NCBI GenBank assembly: GCA_963820495.1
Contig: CAWGAF010000002.1
Coordinates: 682,001 to 746,000, forward strand
Source of the DNA: JBBIPA01 sp963820495
GTDB taxonomy: Bacteria; Chloroflexota; Dehalococcoidia; GIF9; UBA5629
Length of the DNA: 64,000 nucleotides
Reading direction: 5' to 3'
Shown here piece by piece: positions 51,445 to 61,529 of the stretch. A model generated the notes under the pieces. The model had not been told where the DNA came from. It saw only the letters and a program-made list of their open reading frames with translations, and ran no database searches. A program made the position numbers and the translations under genes. The number at the start of each line of letters is the position of its first letter. The first letter of the stretch is position 1.

Positions 51445-54096
51445 TTATTGCTCCTTCTGCATGAAAAAAGTCACGCTCGGCCCCGCGGAATGATGAAATG
51501 GTCTATTGAATGCTTCGGGATATTTCCTCCTCAATTCATCTAGGTTAACCCGCTCTACCTCCGCCAGGAAACCACTACATACCATACCTGTGGCATTTTT
51601 AGAAGTCCTATTACGTGGAGTTATAGTATCGATAGCACCACCTCTATCCAGAACTCCTGGAATGATCGGATCATATTTGGCACCATGGTCTATAGATACC
51701 GCTCCGGGCATTATTCTTTCTGTCACATAGGCTCCGGCAAGAACTCCTCCCCTCTCATTGTAAATTTTAACTACATCTCCGTCTTTAATGCCTCTTTTAG
51801 TGGCATCAATGGGATGAATCCAAACCGGTTGGTATTGATAACCATCAGGACCTCTTAACTTGCAAGTCTTGATTTCTCTAAACCAGGTGATATCATCATG
51901 GTTGGCATGAACTCCCCATCTGGGATGATTGGACATAACCAGCATGGGGAATTCTTTTGCTCTCGGGTGTTGAAGGCTTTCCTGATGCGTCTCACCATAT
52001 GGGATCCACTTTGGATGTGGGGGCCTTTCATTATCACCGGGAAACTTTTCGGCCAGTCTCTGCGAGTAAAACTCCAGCTTACCACTCGGTGTAGTTAATG
52101 GATTATTTTGAGGGTCATCATGAAACTTTCTTAAGCCAGCAGGATACTTCTCCCACTCAGGATCGGTAGGAACAACAAAATAACCCTTCTCCTTAAATTC
52201 CTCATAGTTAATGTATTTGGTAACGCCGGAATTATCAAAACCAAATTTTATCCATTCACTGATAGATTTGCCTCCTGTATATTTATCCAGTAATCCCAGA
52301 CGCTCTGCTATTGTGCATACTATCTCATAGTCACTCTTTGATTCGCCAAGAGGCTCAATACACTTCTCTTCATATTGAATTGTCCTAAAATCACCACACA
52401 TGACATCAGAACCTATATCTTCTTCTTCAAAAAGCGTATTAGCTGGCAGTATTACGTCGGCAAAAAGGCAATCGTTCTCAAACCAGGGATGTTGGGCTAA
52501 CATAAATTCTATCTTGGGGCTCCTGTAAGCTTTAATAACGCTATTCCCATCATTCCAGCATGTTATTAAACAGGGGGTATCAGTCCATATCATGTGTATT
52601 TCAGAACATCCCTTCTCAGGGTGGTTGTATTTCACGAATTGGTCATTTACAGGTTCATCTAAGGATGTAGTGCTATACCAGCTAATCGGCGGATTGAGAA
52701 TCGCCTCGTGGATAAGAGTTTTGGGTATTACCTGCGAAGGTTTAAGTATCTTATAAGTAACATACCCCTGATAGGCGGCATGTGTATCTGGCATTATCTC
52801 GCTTCTAGGTAGAGGTATCCATTCCTGTATACCAAATTGCCCCCATTCAATCATTTTAAGCTGGTGAGCTCCGGGTTTCCCTAGCCCCTGCATTCCCAGC
52901 AATACGACTTCCAGCCTTGCGGGTTCGGTAGAGTAGGGGCCTCTGATATATGGTCCTCCATTACAATGTACGGTGGATGTTGCCTTGGAAGCCCATTCTC
53001 TGGCCAATGCCTTTATTATTCTGGATGGGACACCTGTGATCTCCTCTGCCCATTTAGGCGTTTTGGGAATACTATCCTCTTTACCCAGGACATAATCCTT
53101 TATCTTATCAAATCCAACCGAATGTGTCTTTACGTATTCTTTATCATAAGTATCTTCTGTAATCCAAACATAAGCTATGGCGAGTTGAAGTGCAGCATCA
53201 GTGTTGGGTAAAATCGGTATCCATTTGTCAGCATGGATTGCTGCAGCATAATTTAAGTCAGGGCAGATAAAGATAGATTTAAGTCCAAGCTCTTTGAACC
53301 AGTACATCAGACGGCTTGGTGTTTGTCCGCCCCAACCCCACGTTGTGGTTTCCGCGTCACATCCCCAGTACAAAAGAAGCTCGCCATTCTGTGCTATATC
53401 GGGCACTACATTGTTGCTAGGCAACATTTGCCCCACAGGCTCACATCCCCAGACATGTTTGGCACCCCAAACCCATCCCTCCCAGCTATCCGTATTTCTG
53501 GTCTGTATAGTATAACCACCTCCCATAAGCTCAAGAAGCTTTAGTGAACATCCATGAGGACCATGCACAGTTTTACTTTCACCATGCCCATCTACCTGAG
53601 CCAGTACTGCAGAATACCCATACTTCTTTTGGATTCTCTTCAGTTCACTGGTTATTATATCTAATGCTTCATCCCAGGATATTCTGACATAACCGCTATA
53701 ACCACGATTCTGTATATTTCTTTCACCATTGGGCTCAAAATCTATCCTTTTAAGCGGATATAGAATTCTGTTGGGGGAATAAACGCGCTTCTTATAAGCT
53801 AAACTAAGAGGAGGGAGTAATGTTTTCATACTCGGTTCGAAAGTTTTTCCACGAGCTTTTATTTTCCAGGGTCTGAATTGTTCCGGTTTATATTTCCAAT
53901 CGTAATATAATGGTCTGATTCTGATTATCTTTCCATCTCGAACGTCCACTGTAGATACATTTCCACCAATCCCGAAGGAGCAGAAGCCAAGGTTCTTAAT
54001 ACAGGTCTTTTCCCCAATTTCTCCTCTCTCCGGTTTCTGTTGTCTGGCAATCTTTTTTTTCCTTTCCATTTCTATACCCTCAAAGTTTACTTTCAT
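51445..54096 (-). CDS. Molybdopterin enzyme alpha subunit, pyrogallol transhydroxylase-like (second copy)
   Basis: 883 residues, clearly homologous over its length to the protein at 1700-4363 (shared ARGKTFEP, SPNRILYPLKRIDFEPNGER, YDPIIPGVLDRGGAID). Mo-ligand region NTDSWEGW keeps Asp203-Ser204, and His171 is kept (VDGHGE). Again no N-terminal four-Cys cluster. Two Cys near residues 32-39 are of unknown use. The expected beta subunit downstream is only a stub, so electrons, if any, must come from another protein such as the flavodoxin-ferredoxins upstream. Confidence 0.87.
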   Translation of the reverse strand: MKVNFEGIEMERKKKIARQQKPERGEIGEKTCIKNLGFCSFGIGGNVSTVDVRDGKIIRIRPLYYDWKYKPEQFRPWKIKARGKTFEPSMKTLLPPLSLAYKKRVYSPNRILYPLKRIDFEPNGERNIQNRGYSGYVRISWDEALDIITSELKRIQKKYGYSAVLAQVDGHGESKTVHGPHGCSLKLLELMGGGYTIQTRNTDSWEGWVWGAKHVWGCEPVGQMLPSNNVVPDIAQNGELLLYWGCDAETTTWGWGGQTPSRLMYWFKELGLKSIFICPDLNYAAAIHADKWIPILPNTDAALQLAIAYVWITEDTYDKEYVKTHSVGFDKIKDYVLGKEDSIPKTPKWAEEITGVPSRIIKALAREWASKATSTVHCNGGPYIRGPYSTEPARLEVVLLGMQGLGKPGAHQLKMIEWGQFGIQEWIPLPRSEIMPDTHAAYQGYVTYKILKPSQVIPKTLIHEAILNPPISWYSTTSLDEPVNDQFVKYNHPEKGCSEIHMIWTDTPCLITCWNDGNSVIKAYRSPKIEFMLAQHPWFENDCLFADVILPANTLFEEEDIGSDVMCGDFRTIQYEEKCIEPLGESKSDYEIVCTIAERLGLLDKYTGGKSISEWIKFGFDNSGVTKYINYEEFKEKGYFVVPTDPEWEKYPAGLRKFHDDPQNNPLTTPSGKLEFYSQRLAEKFPGDNERPPHPKWIPYGETHQESLQHPRAKEFPMLVMSNHPRWGVHANHDDITWFREIKTCKLRGPDGYQYQPVWIHPIDATKRGIKDGDVVKIYNERGGVLAGAYVTERIMPGAVSIDHGAKYDPIIPGVLDRGGAIDTITPRNRTSKNATGMVCSGFLAEVERVNLDELRRKYPEAFNRPFHHSAGPSVTFFMQKEQ

Positions 54097-54319
54097 GAGC
54101 TAACATCTAGACATATCTACATATGAAATAGAGCCTACCTGTATTTAGATCGATATAAAATGCATTAAACACGATCCTACAAAAATCACCTTATAATTGC
54201 TGCTCATGCCTTACTAGGCAATGAGCACAATTTCTACTGAAGATATTTATTCTATAAAAAAAGATTAAAGGACTATACTCAAAATACGTATACAGCAACA
54301 TGACGAATAATGATTACAA

Positions 54320-56794
54320 TTATTTGGCGGTGCCTTGCCCATCCTTTTTGGTTATGGAGCAAAGATATCCATTAAGTGGGATGCAGCCGGCAATTGGATC
54401 ATGATAATCGATGCCGTTGATTAAAAGTGTATAATTAGATCCTTCAGAACTAAATGAATCTGATTCTGGTATACCAAGTTGAGGACATCCTGCCCACCAG
54501 CCAAACGTTGCACAAACCACTTGCGGGTGTATCATATCGGAAACACGGGCCTGTTGCGTTATCTTTCCCTCCTTAGTTTCGATGTATACCATGTCCCCAT
54601 CTTTAATTCCATATTTTGCGGCTGTCTCTGGATGTATGTCAACAAAAGCATAAGGCATGTTCTTCCGGATAGAAGGTAACTGGGCATACTGGCTTTGTAC
54701 CATCCATTTTCTTCTGGCATCTATCAGAAAAAGTGGGTATTTCTTGGCAAGCTCTGGCTGGCTAATTGGACTTATCATTGGCTCTATGTAATCAGGAAGA
54801 GGATCATATCCATGCTTTCTAAATGTTACCGAGTATATTTCGAGCTTCTTGGTCGGTGTTCTAACTCCATTATAATGTCCTGTCTCTGGGTCTTGTTGCG
54901 CATACTTACGATAGGTTGGCTCTTCCATGTTTGGGAAATAGACTCCGCCGGGAGTATTCTTAAGATCTTCTAAGGTATAACCACTGGGTGCTATTTTGAA
55001 TCTTAGGCATGCTTCGGGGTCACCGCCAAAGAATTTATCGGCAAAGCCTAACCTTTTGGCTAACTCACATATTATGGTCAAGTCTGTTTTTCTCTCATAG
55101 AGCGGAGACACAATCGGTTCGCGATACTGCAAGACGGTGCTATGGCGGAAAATGTACATTGGGGCTTCGGATGCTGACACAGTCGGGGTTTCCCATCCAC
55201 TTGTCGCTGGCATTACAATATCGGCCAAAGCCGCAGTTGGTGTCATGAAGAGTTCTGACACAGCCAGGAACTCCAATTTCCTGTAAGCTTCTCTGCCCTT
55301 GAGAGCATCAGTGCCCACGGATAAGTGGGCAGCGCCAAAACCGATGCCACCTTTTAGCGGATAAGGCTTGCCTGTCAATATGGCCTTATAAGCGTCATAA
55401 TGAGTAATATATCCAGTTAAACAGGATCCGATTGGTCTCTCAATGCTACCAAGCCTCTTAGCTTTCTGTTCTGGAGTTAAAAACTCAGAGCCTTCGCAAT
55501 CATTAAGGTAAGTAGGAGGAAACGGATATACGACATTACCACCGGGCTTGTCAAAGTTACCCGTTAAGGCGTACATTACTTGGATAGCACGGTTTGTCTG
55601 GGCAGCATTTGTGTTCTGCTCGATTCCAGTAAATGTAATAAAGGCCGAAGGTTTGAGAGTAGCCATCCAGATTGCTGCCTGCTCTATATCCTTTGCCGGA
55701 ACCCAGGTTATCTTCTCAGCCACTTTGGGGTCATATTTGGCAGCACGCTCCGCCAGCAGTTGTAATACGGTCTTGCAGATTATCTCCTTACCTCCAGTTG
55801 TCTTTAATGTATAGGTGCCCATAAGGGCGGGTATTACGTTGGTTTGGTTATAACTTACTGTTGCAGAATTGTATATGGCTGGATTTATGGTTAGTTCATC
55901 CCATATGACATACTTATTAGGATCGCCTTTTGCAGAAATGTCTCGCTCAGTAAGTAAATTTCCATTATCGGTTCTTACCAGAAGCGGTCCGTTTGTCCAG
56001 TCTCTCACGAATTCCTTGTCATATAGTCCTCTGCTGAGCATCACATGGATCATGCTCATGGCAATTGCTCCATCGGTTCCCGGTCGCACTATCATATGCA
56101 TATCGGCATTATCGGCAACTTGTGTGCGCCTGGGATCAAGAGCTATGATTTTGGTGCCTATTCTCTTCTTGGCATCCATCATTCGATGATAAACTTCATT
56201 CTCAACTTCAGCGATGTTATAACCGACAACCATAAGACAGGCACAATTCTCAAATTGAGGTTGCCAGGGTGCAACCATTTTGAGGTCACCCCATGGAGGT
56301 AATTCAAAAGGAACGCCAAAGGTATGGGCCGATAGGACGTCTCGGCAAAACCCGCATGAAGTGGCACCTGTCTCAGCCCGGTTCGGCGTACCTAAACAAT
56401 AAGCAAACCTGTGCATAAAAGGGAAATTACCTTGTAAACCACCAGCAACTGGAGCCACTGCCAGTAATAAGATTGATTCAGCACCATATTTTTCCTTGAT
56501 TTCACTCAGGCGCTTGGCTGTTGTATCCAGAGCTTCATCCCAGGAGATTCTTACCCAGCCTGGGTCGGGAGAGTCCTTGGGTTTCGTCCTCTTGAGTGGA
56601 TAATTGAGCCGGTCAGGATGATATACCAGCTCTGGCCCGGCTAGGCCTTTTTCACATAGATGACCACTGTTAACATGGTCAGTGTCTGCTTTTACCTTTG
56701 AGAATACGCCAAACGACTTTTCACAAATAACTGGATGTAAAAGTCCACACATTGAACATAAAGTCCGTATTTCCTGTTCCTTTTTTGATGACAT
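54320..56794 (-). CDS. Molybdopterin oxidoreductase with unusual N-terminal Cys spacing
   Basis: 824 residues. Bis-MGD domains are clear (HPDRLNYPLKRTKP, ALDPRRTQVADNADMH, MTPTAALADIVMP, TKEGKITQQARVSD). The Fe-S motif is C13-x2-C16-x7-C24-x22-C47 instead of the usual C-x2-C-x3-C-x26-C. Candidate metal-ligand Cys are C147 or C150 (GATSCGFCRD). No Tat signal. Resembles PhsA/acetylene hydratase relatives but is longer by an insertion around 300-370. Between the flavodoxin-ferredoxin pair and the second transhydroxylase-like gene on one strand, so probably one operon. Substrate unknown. Confidence 0.85.
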   Translation of the reverse strand: MSSKKEQEIRTLCSMCGLLHPVICEKSFGVFSKVKADTDHVNSGHLCEKGLAGPELVYHPDRLNYPLKRTKPKDSPDPGWVRISWDEALDTTAKRLSEIKEKYGAESILLLAVAPVAGGLQGNFPFMHRFAYCLGTPNRAETGATSCGFCRDVLSAHTFGVPFELPPWGDLKMVAPWQPQFENCACLMVVGYNIAEVENEVYHRMMDAKKRIGTKIIALDPRRTQVADNADMHMIVRPGTDGAIAMSMIHVMLSRGLYDKEFVRDWTNGPLLVRTDNGNLLTERDISAKGDPNKYVIWDELTINPAIYNSATVSYNQTNVIPALMGTYTLKTTGGKEIICKTVLQLLAERAAKYDPKVAEKITWVPAKDIEQAAIWMATLKPSAFITFTGIEQNTNAAQTNRAIQVMYALTGNFDKPGGNVVYPFPPTYLNDCEGSEFLTPEQKAKRLGSIERPIGSCLTGYITHYDAYKAILTGKPYPLKGGIGFGAAHLSVGTDALKGREAYRKLEFLAVSELFMTPTAALADIVMPATSGWETPTVSASEAPMYIFRHSTVLQYREPIVSPLYERKTDLTIICELAKRLGFADKFFGGDPEACLRFKIAPSGYTLEDLKNTPGGVYFPNMEEPTYRKYAQQDPETGHYNGVRTPTKKLEIYSVTFRKHGYDPLPDYIEPMISPISQPELAKKYPLFLIDARRKWMVQSQYAQLPSIRKNMPYAFVDIHPETAAKYGIKDGDMVYIETKEGKITQQARVSDMIHPQVVCATFGWWAGCPQLGIPESDSFSSEGSNYTLLINGIDYHDPIAGCIPLNGYLCSITKKDGQGTAK

Positions 56795-56867
56795 AAATAG
56801 ATACCTCCTTCAGTTGACTTTTCAATAACGAAAACTACTACTTTCTATAATTCATAGAATATTGTGT

Positions 56868-57797
56868 TTATCGTAGACCTTTTCCGATAACCCACTGTGG
56901 GTGCTTTTTATGCAATGTATAAAGTGGCGTGTCTCGGCCGATTTTTTCACTTGGCAAAAGCCTCCTAAACCTCCCTTTTGCCTCTGCCTCATCTAGGGGC
57001 GGCTCCAAAACTTGCGGGTAAATCTTTTTCATCTTCTCTGCAGTCTCTTTAACCCAGTCCTCGATATCTATTGCGCCCGTGGGACAAATCAGAGCGCAAT
57101 ACATGCATTTTATACAGGGTTTGGCAATGACAGGTGGATCGACAGATAGGTCAATGCCATCCATCGGGCAATTATCCATACAGAGCCGGCATTTAGGATA
57201 GATACACTTTTCCTTATGGAAGTAAAACATCTTTTTGAATCTCTCGTCGATTTCATCGAATCCAAATCCTCCAGGTATTGGTGGAGCTGGTTCAGGTGGT
57301 GGGGGAATGAGACTGGTCTCGCCAGCGGATATCTTACGACTACGCTCTACCATTTCTCTACCGAATTCCTCTGCTTCCTTCAGGTCAACTTGATCGGGAT
57401 GCCCAGCAGTGGGATAAGGATGGGGCATAAATAATAAAATACAATCTCCATACCAGTCACGCCAACCTATTACTGTTAACCCTTTTTGTTGCATTCTTGG
57501 TACCACGCTTGGATAAAGAAGAATTGCCTTGGTGCCATGGGTGGCAAAATAGAATGCATGCTTCCCACCGACAAATTTCATGTCGCTTATGAACGCTCTG
57601 ACATTACCGGGCTCTCCCCAAGCAATTACCGAGCTGCCCAGACCGATTAAGTCATATTGGTATAAGCGCCGCGGGTTTACGTCTTTAAGCTTGGCGATAT
57701 CACAATGACCTGCTGCTTGTTTCATGCCTTTCTGAATTGCCTTGGCGACTTTCTCCGTGTTACCTGTTTGCGAGAAGTAAATAACGATGCATTTCAT
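56868..57797 (-). CDS. Flavodoxin-ferredoxin fusion (EFR1-like)
   Basis: 309 residues. Flavodoxin domain 1-150 with FMN loop YFSQTGNTEKVAKAI; then two [4Fe-4S] motifs, CIYPKCRLCMDNCPMDG (first Cys spaced wider) and CIKCMYCALICPTGA. It can take one- or two-electron redox equivalents and hand them to the neighbouring Mo enzymes; that role is inferred. It is the downstream copy of a tandem pair, with the other 67 bp upstream. Confidence 0.87.
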   Translation of the reverse strand: MKCIVIYFSQTGNTEKVAKAIQKGMKQAAGHCDIAKLKDVNPRRLYQYDLIGLGSSVIAWGEPGNVRAFISDMKFVGGKHAFYFATHGTKAILLYPSVVPRMQQKGLTVIGWRDWYGDCILLFMPHPYPTAGHPDQVDLKEAEEFGREMVERSRKISAGETSLIPPPPEPAPPIPGGFGFDEIDERFKKMFYFHKEKCIYPKCRLCMDNCPMDGIDLSVDPPVIAKPCIKCMYCALICPTGAIDIEDWVKETAEKMKKIYPQVLEPPLDEAEAKGRFRRLLPSEKIGRDTPLYTLHKKHPQWVIGKGLR

Positions 57798-57864
57798 AGT
57801 AGCTTATTTCCTTTCAAGTCGTATCAAAATCTTATTGGGCTATGGATTAACGCCTATCATTTGT

Positions 57865-58803
57865 TTATTTGGATGTTTGTAATCCCTTTCCGATAACCCA
57901 GCGCGGGTGCTTATTATATTTCTTATAGAGGGGAGTGCTATAATCGATTTTCTCTATTGGCACAATCCTTCTGAAGCGCCCTTCTGCTTCAGCCTCAGCC
58001 AAAGCTGGCACAAAAACGTTTGGGACTGTCTCACGGATCTGCGGCGTCGCATATTCAAGCCAGTCATCAATATCAAGGGCGCCTGTGGGGCAAATAAACA
58101 TACAAAAACAGCACTTTATGCAAGGATTTAAAAGAACAGGTGGTTTGACGGATAGATCAATACCATCCATGGGGCAATTATCCATGCATAGTCTACATTT
58201 GGGATAGATACATAATTCCTCATGGAATTTCAGCATAGATCTGAATTTACTGTCAACTTCATCGTATACTTCCTTTTTGGGTATAGGTGCTGCTGCTGGT
58301 GGTGTGGGAGGAATGAGTTTGGTCTCACCAGCGGATATTTTACGACTGCGCTCTACCATTTCTCTACCGAATTCCTCTGCTTCCTTCAAATCAATTTCAT
58401 CGGGATGTCCAGCAGTGGGATAAGGAGAGGGCATAAACATTAAGGTGCAATTGGCGAACCAGCTACGCCAACCTATTACAGTTAGACCCTTTTTTTGTAA
58501 CTTGGGAATTATACTGGGGAAAAGATGCTCTGGCTTGGTCCCATGGGTGGCGAAGTAGAAAAGGTGCTTTCTCCCGACAAATTTCATATCGCTTATAAAA
58601 GCCCTGACATTGCCGGGCTCTGCCCAGGCAATTACCGAGCTGCCTAAACCAATTAAATCATATTGGTATAAGCGCCGTGGGTTTACGTCTTTAAGCTTGG
58701 CGATATCGCAATGGCCTGCTGCTTTCTTGACACCTTTCTGAATCGCCTTGGCCATTTTCTCTGTGTTACCCGTTTGGGAGAAGTAAATTACGATACACTT
58801 CAT
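57865..58803 (-). CDS. Flavodoxin-ferredoxin fusion (EFR1-like), tandem paralogue
   Basis: 312 residues, same layout as its neighbour: FMN loop YFSQTGNTEKMAKAI and Cys motifs CIYPKCRLCMDNCPMDG and CIKCCFCMFICPTGA. By eye the pair is about three-quarters identical, with the flavodoxin half best kept and the linker after 165 most different. A tandem duplication with both copies intact suggests selection for two partners. Confidence 0.87.
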   Translation of the reverse strand: MKCIVIYFSQTGNTEKMAKAIQKGVKKAAGHCDIAKLKDVNPRRLYQYDLIGLGSSVIAWAEPGNVRAFISDMKFVGRKHLFYFATHGTKPEHLFPSIIPKLQKKGLTVIGWRSWFANCTLMFMPSPYPTAGHPDEIDLKEAEEFGREMVERSRKISAGETKLIPPTPPAAAPIPKKEVYDEVDSKFRSMLKFHEELCIYPKCRLCMDNCPMDGIDLSVKPPVLLNPCIKCCFCMFICPTGALDIDDWLEYATPQIRETVPNVFVPALAEAEAEGRFRRIVPIEKIDYSTPLYKKYNKHPRWVIGKGLQTSK

Positions 58804-58972
58804 AGCAGATTATCTCCTTTTTAATATTATCTAAAAGTCTTCCTTACCTGCAGATTAACTGCTGACCATTGTATGATACGCTAAATATCCTTATTTTTAT
58901 CTTGTCTGTTATAAGCTATCACCTCCTTATAAGTCTGAGTTTAAACGGATTCTGGTCTAACTATGGCTAGTC

Positions 58973-59713
58973 TCAGCCAATACCCAGACTGTCAAAGGCT
59001 TTTTTATCGAATTCTGGACCTTTATCAGTAAATGATATAGGAACCCATGGCATTTCCTTTAAGTTTTGCGTAATGATAGGGAGCCAATCAAAGGGAATTG
59101 ATATCAGTTGATGACCTTCCGGAAACGCTTTTCTCGCTTTCATGCCCCAGCCGAGTCCAGTAGTTATGTAATTTACCTCTCCGGTTTTGTACGGGTAAAC
59201 ATAGAGCCAAGCACAGCCTAGCACGTTAGTCATTTTACTGGTCAATATTTTCCCGGTTGTATAGCTCAATGCTCTCAGCATTATTTCTGTCTGGCTGGTC
59301 TTGTCAGTAAAAACTATAAAAAGGTCCGGGTCAAATGATAATTTGTTCAAGGGAGAGAAAGCTACATAGTTAACGGTATCTTTCTCCAGCCTCGGTAAAA
59401 CATCATAGACTCTTCTGTTAGCACGCGCATCCTTAAAGCATTGTAAATTAACGCCAAGTTGTCCGCTTTTAATAATTGGTGGCAAGTCGCATCCACCAAG
59501 TACATATCTTGCTGGTTCACAAGCTTGGTTTTCTAAATCGGCGTAAAAAGGAGATGCTCTTTGTTGAGTTTCCCTAATCATTTCGCAAAAACCTACATTT
59601 TTGTCCAATCTCTTAATCTTTCCTGGTTTGGCGAATAGGAACTTAACACCTACGGGCGGATTCTCAAAATTGAATTTGTCGAATATGGATAAATCTAATG
59701 TAAGCGGATTCAT
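58973..59713 (-). CDS. DUF169 family protein
   Basis: 246 residues. NPPVGVKFLF at the start, GFCEMIRETQQ, CEPARYVLGGCDLPP and TGKILTSKMTNVLGCAWLYV are typical of DUF169, whose members often sit beside Mo/W enzymes or radical SAM genes in anaerobes and have conserved Cys. Function is not established. It is 169 bp upstream of the flavodoxin pair and 318 bp downstream of the binding-protein gene. Confidence 0.85.
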   Translation of the reverse strand: MNPLTLDLSIFDKFNFENPPVGVKFLFAKPGKIKRLDKNVGFCEMIRETQQRASPFYADLENQACEPARYVLGGCDLPPIIKSGQLGVNLQCFKDARANRRVYDVLPRLEKDTVNYVAFSPLNKLSFDPDLFIVFTDKTSQTEIMLRALSYTTGKILTSKMTNVLGCAWLYVYPYKTGEVNYITTGLGWGMKARKAFPEGHQLISIPFDWLPIITQNLKEMPWVPISFTDKGPEFDKKAFDSLGIG

Positions 59714-60031
59714 AGCTCTCTCCTCTTAGTTTCATATCGTGCTAACCTGACCCCAGAAATTGGCCGACTTTTAGTTGATATTTTCGGCATAACACCGTAG
59801 CTATAACTTATACCTTAGGGTTTGTATTTCTCAAGCATTCGTCTCTATAAACCGTATTTTGGGGTAAAGTCAATCATACCTTTGCACTTTCCTGTTTTAT
59901 CTCATCAAGCTAAATTCGACTTCAAACCAGTATATTGCTTTGCATTTGGGATGTCTTGATACAATCAAGACATCCCAAATAATCATCTTAGAAAAGGAGC
60001 AAAAGTGTTAATATTTCATCAATGCTATGTT
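59714..60031. other. Interval with a long perfect hairpin
   Basis: 318 bp between the binding-protein gene and DUF169. It holds a 17-bp perfect inverted repeat, 59944-59960 with 59964-59980, loop ACA. As no U-run follows on the minus strand it is more likely an RNA stability or processing hairpin at the 3' end of the binding-protein transcript than a classical terminator. Nothing else is seen. Confidence 0.55.
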
Positions 60032-61252
60032 TTATGGTAACCACACATCACCCCACTTAATAAACTCTAATTCACCATTCATAAATCGGCTTACGGGAGC
60101 AGGTTTGAATATCATGTGGTTGCTCCCAAAAGTCTTGGCACCTCCCAGTTTTGCTATTCCGCACGAAGTTTCAATGGTTGACATGTTTTCTAGGGCATCC
60201 TTTACATCGGTAGGGTCAAGGCTTTGTGCTTTTTCCATGGCTTGCGCCAGCTCCCACAATGGATCCCAGGCCTCTGGCGCATCTGCATCACATGGATCAG
60301 TATGAGATTTTCCCCAGCGTGTTACAATTTCCTTTATCATAGGGGTAGCATCTGGTCCATATACATCACAAACATTGTAAATGAAATCGGTTAAAAGGTC
60401 TTTAGCTACCATTTTTTGAAGTAAATGTGGATCGCCACCGACTGGACAAAACATGGGACCTATATAGCCTAACTGCCGACCCTGTTTTATACAATTAGCG
60501 GTATTATCAGGCAAATTTAAACCAATGTCCACCGCATCCGGATTCTGACTTATAATTTTGGTCCATTCAGGAAAAAACTCGCTTGCTTCCCAAGGGTGAA
60601 CCTGTGGTTCCAGCATTGTAAGTCCACGCGCTTTAGCTATATTCTGTGATACCTCGGCCGCAGCACGTGCTCCAGTTTCATCGTTTATAATCTGGCCTAT
60701 CGTTTTAACGCCGGGATATTTCTCGAGCAGCGTTTCGTAAACAATAGGCGTAGGTCCAGCATGGTTATACATGGATGTGAAAGTGTAGGGCTCATTTGAA
60801 CTAACAACGTCAGTTCTAGTTGAGATATATAGAACCTTGTTTTTTTCAGTGACAGACGATACTGCATGAGCTTGCACGGGTATCACACACCCAATAATGA
60901 ATTTTACATTTTCTTCATAAACGAGTCTGGTGGCAGCGTCTACAGCCCCAGGAGGGGTCATCTTGCTATCCTCATCAACCAATTCAATCTTATATTGCTC
61001 CCCTTTAATCGTGATCCCGCCTTTCTCATTAAGCCAGTCGGCACATAATTGAGTAACGTCTCTTTCCATTAGTTGATGTTGAGAACCTGGGCCAGTGAGT
61101 CCGTAAATGATTCCAACCTTTAAAGTTTTAGCCTGTGGCGTTGGAGCTGGAGCTGGTGTTGGTGTTGGTCCTGGTGCTTGTTGGGCACAGCCGCCAAGAA
61201 CCAGGGCTGATACTAATACAACCATCATTAGGATAATAAATAACTTCTTCAA
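60032..61252 (-). CDS. livK: Branched-chain amino-acid-type ABC substrate-binding lipoprotein
   Basis: 406 residues. Lipoprotein signal ends LVLGGC (Cys22), followed by a Pro/Thr/Ala linker that spaces it from the membrane. LKVGIIYGLTGPGSQHQL and WLNEKGGITIKGEQYKIEL are typical of the LivK/type-1 periplasmic-binding fold, which also binds amides, urea or aromatic acids. Its first position in the Mo-enzyme series suggests uptake of the substrate handled by them (inference). livG and livF homologues are beyond the MarR gene. Confidence 0.9.
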   Translation of the reverse strand: MKKLFIILMMVVLVSALVLGGCAQQAPGPTPTPAPAPTPQAKTLKVGIIYGLTGPGSQHQLMERDVTQLCADWLNEKGGITIKGEQYKIELVDEDSKMTPPGAVDAATRLVYEENVKFIIGCVIPVQAHAVSSVTEKNKVLYISTRTDVVSSNEPYTFTSMYNHAGPTPIVYETLLEKYPGVKTIGQIINDETGARAAAEVSQNIAKARGLTMLEPQVHPWEASEFFPEWTKIISQNPDAVDIGLNLPDNTANCIKQGRQLGYIGPMFCPVGGDPHLLQKMVAKDLLTDFIYNVCDVYGPDATPMIKEIVTRWGKSHTDPCDADAPEAWDPLWELAQAMEKAQSLDPTDVKDALENMSTIETSCGIAKLGGAKTFGSNHMIFKPAPVSRFMNGELEFIKWGDVWLP

Positions 61253-61283
61253 AGTTTACCCCCCTTACTAATTTTGCTCTATT

Positions 61284-61312
61284 CAAATAGAATTTTAATT
61301 CGTTGTTGTCAA
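61284..61312 (-). promoter_or_regulatory. Promoter upstream of the binding-protein gene
   Basis: Minus strand TTGACA (61312-61307), 17-bp spacer, TATTTG (61289-61284). Consensus -35 with a weak -10; 32 bp upstream of the start codon. Confidence 0.55.
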
Positions 61313-61529
61313 CATCTTTACATAATGTATGCTTACCTCCTTTACATAGTATAGACTTTATGATTTTAAAAATCTACGCTTTTGGCTTTAAAAAGATAAT
61401 AAGCCAATCTTCTTTAGGGTGGTTTCACCAGAAGCTTCCTCTCGCTCAAGTGGCCACAGACAAACCACAGGTCACGGCCCTCTGCCATTCTACGTGCAAT
61501 TGGCGGAATTATAGCAATCTAACTTTATC

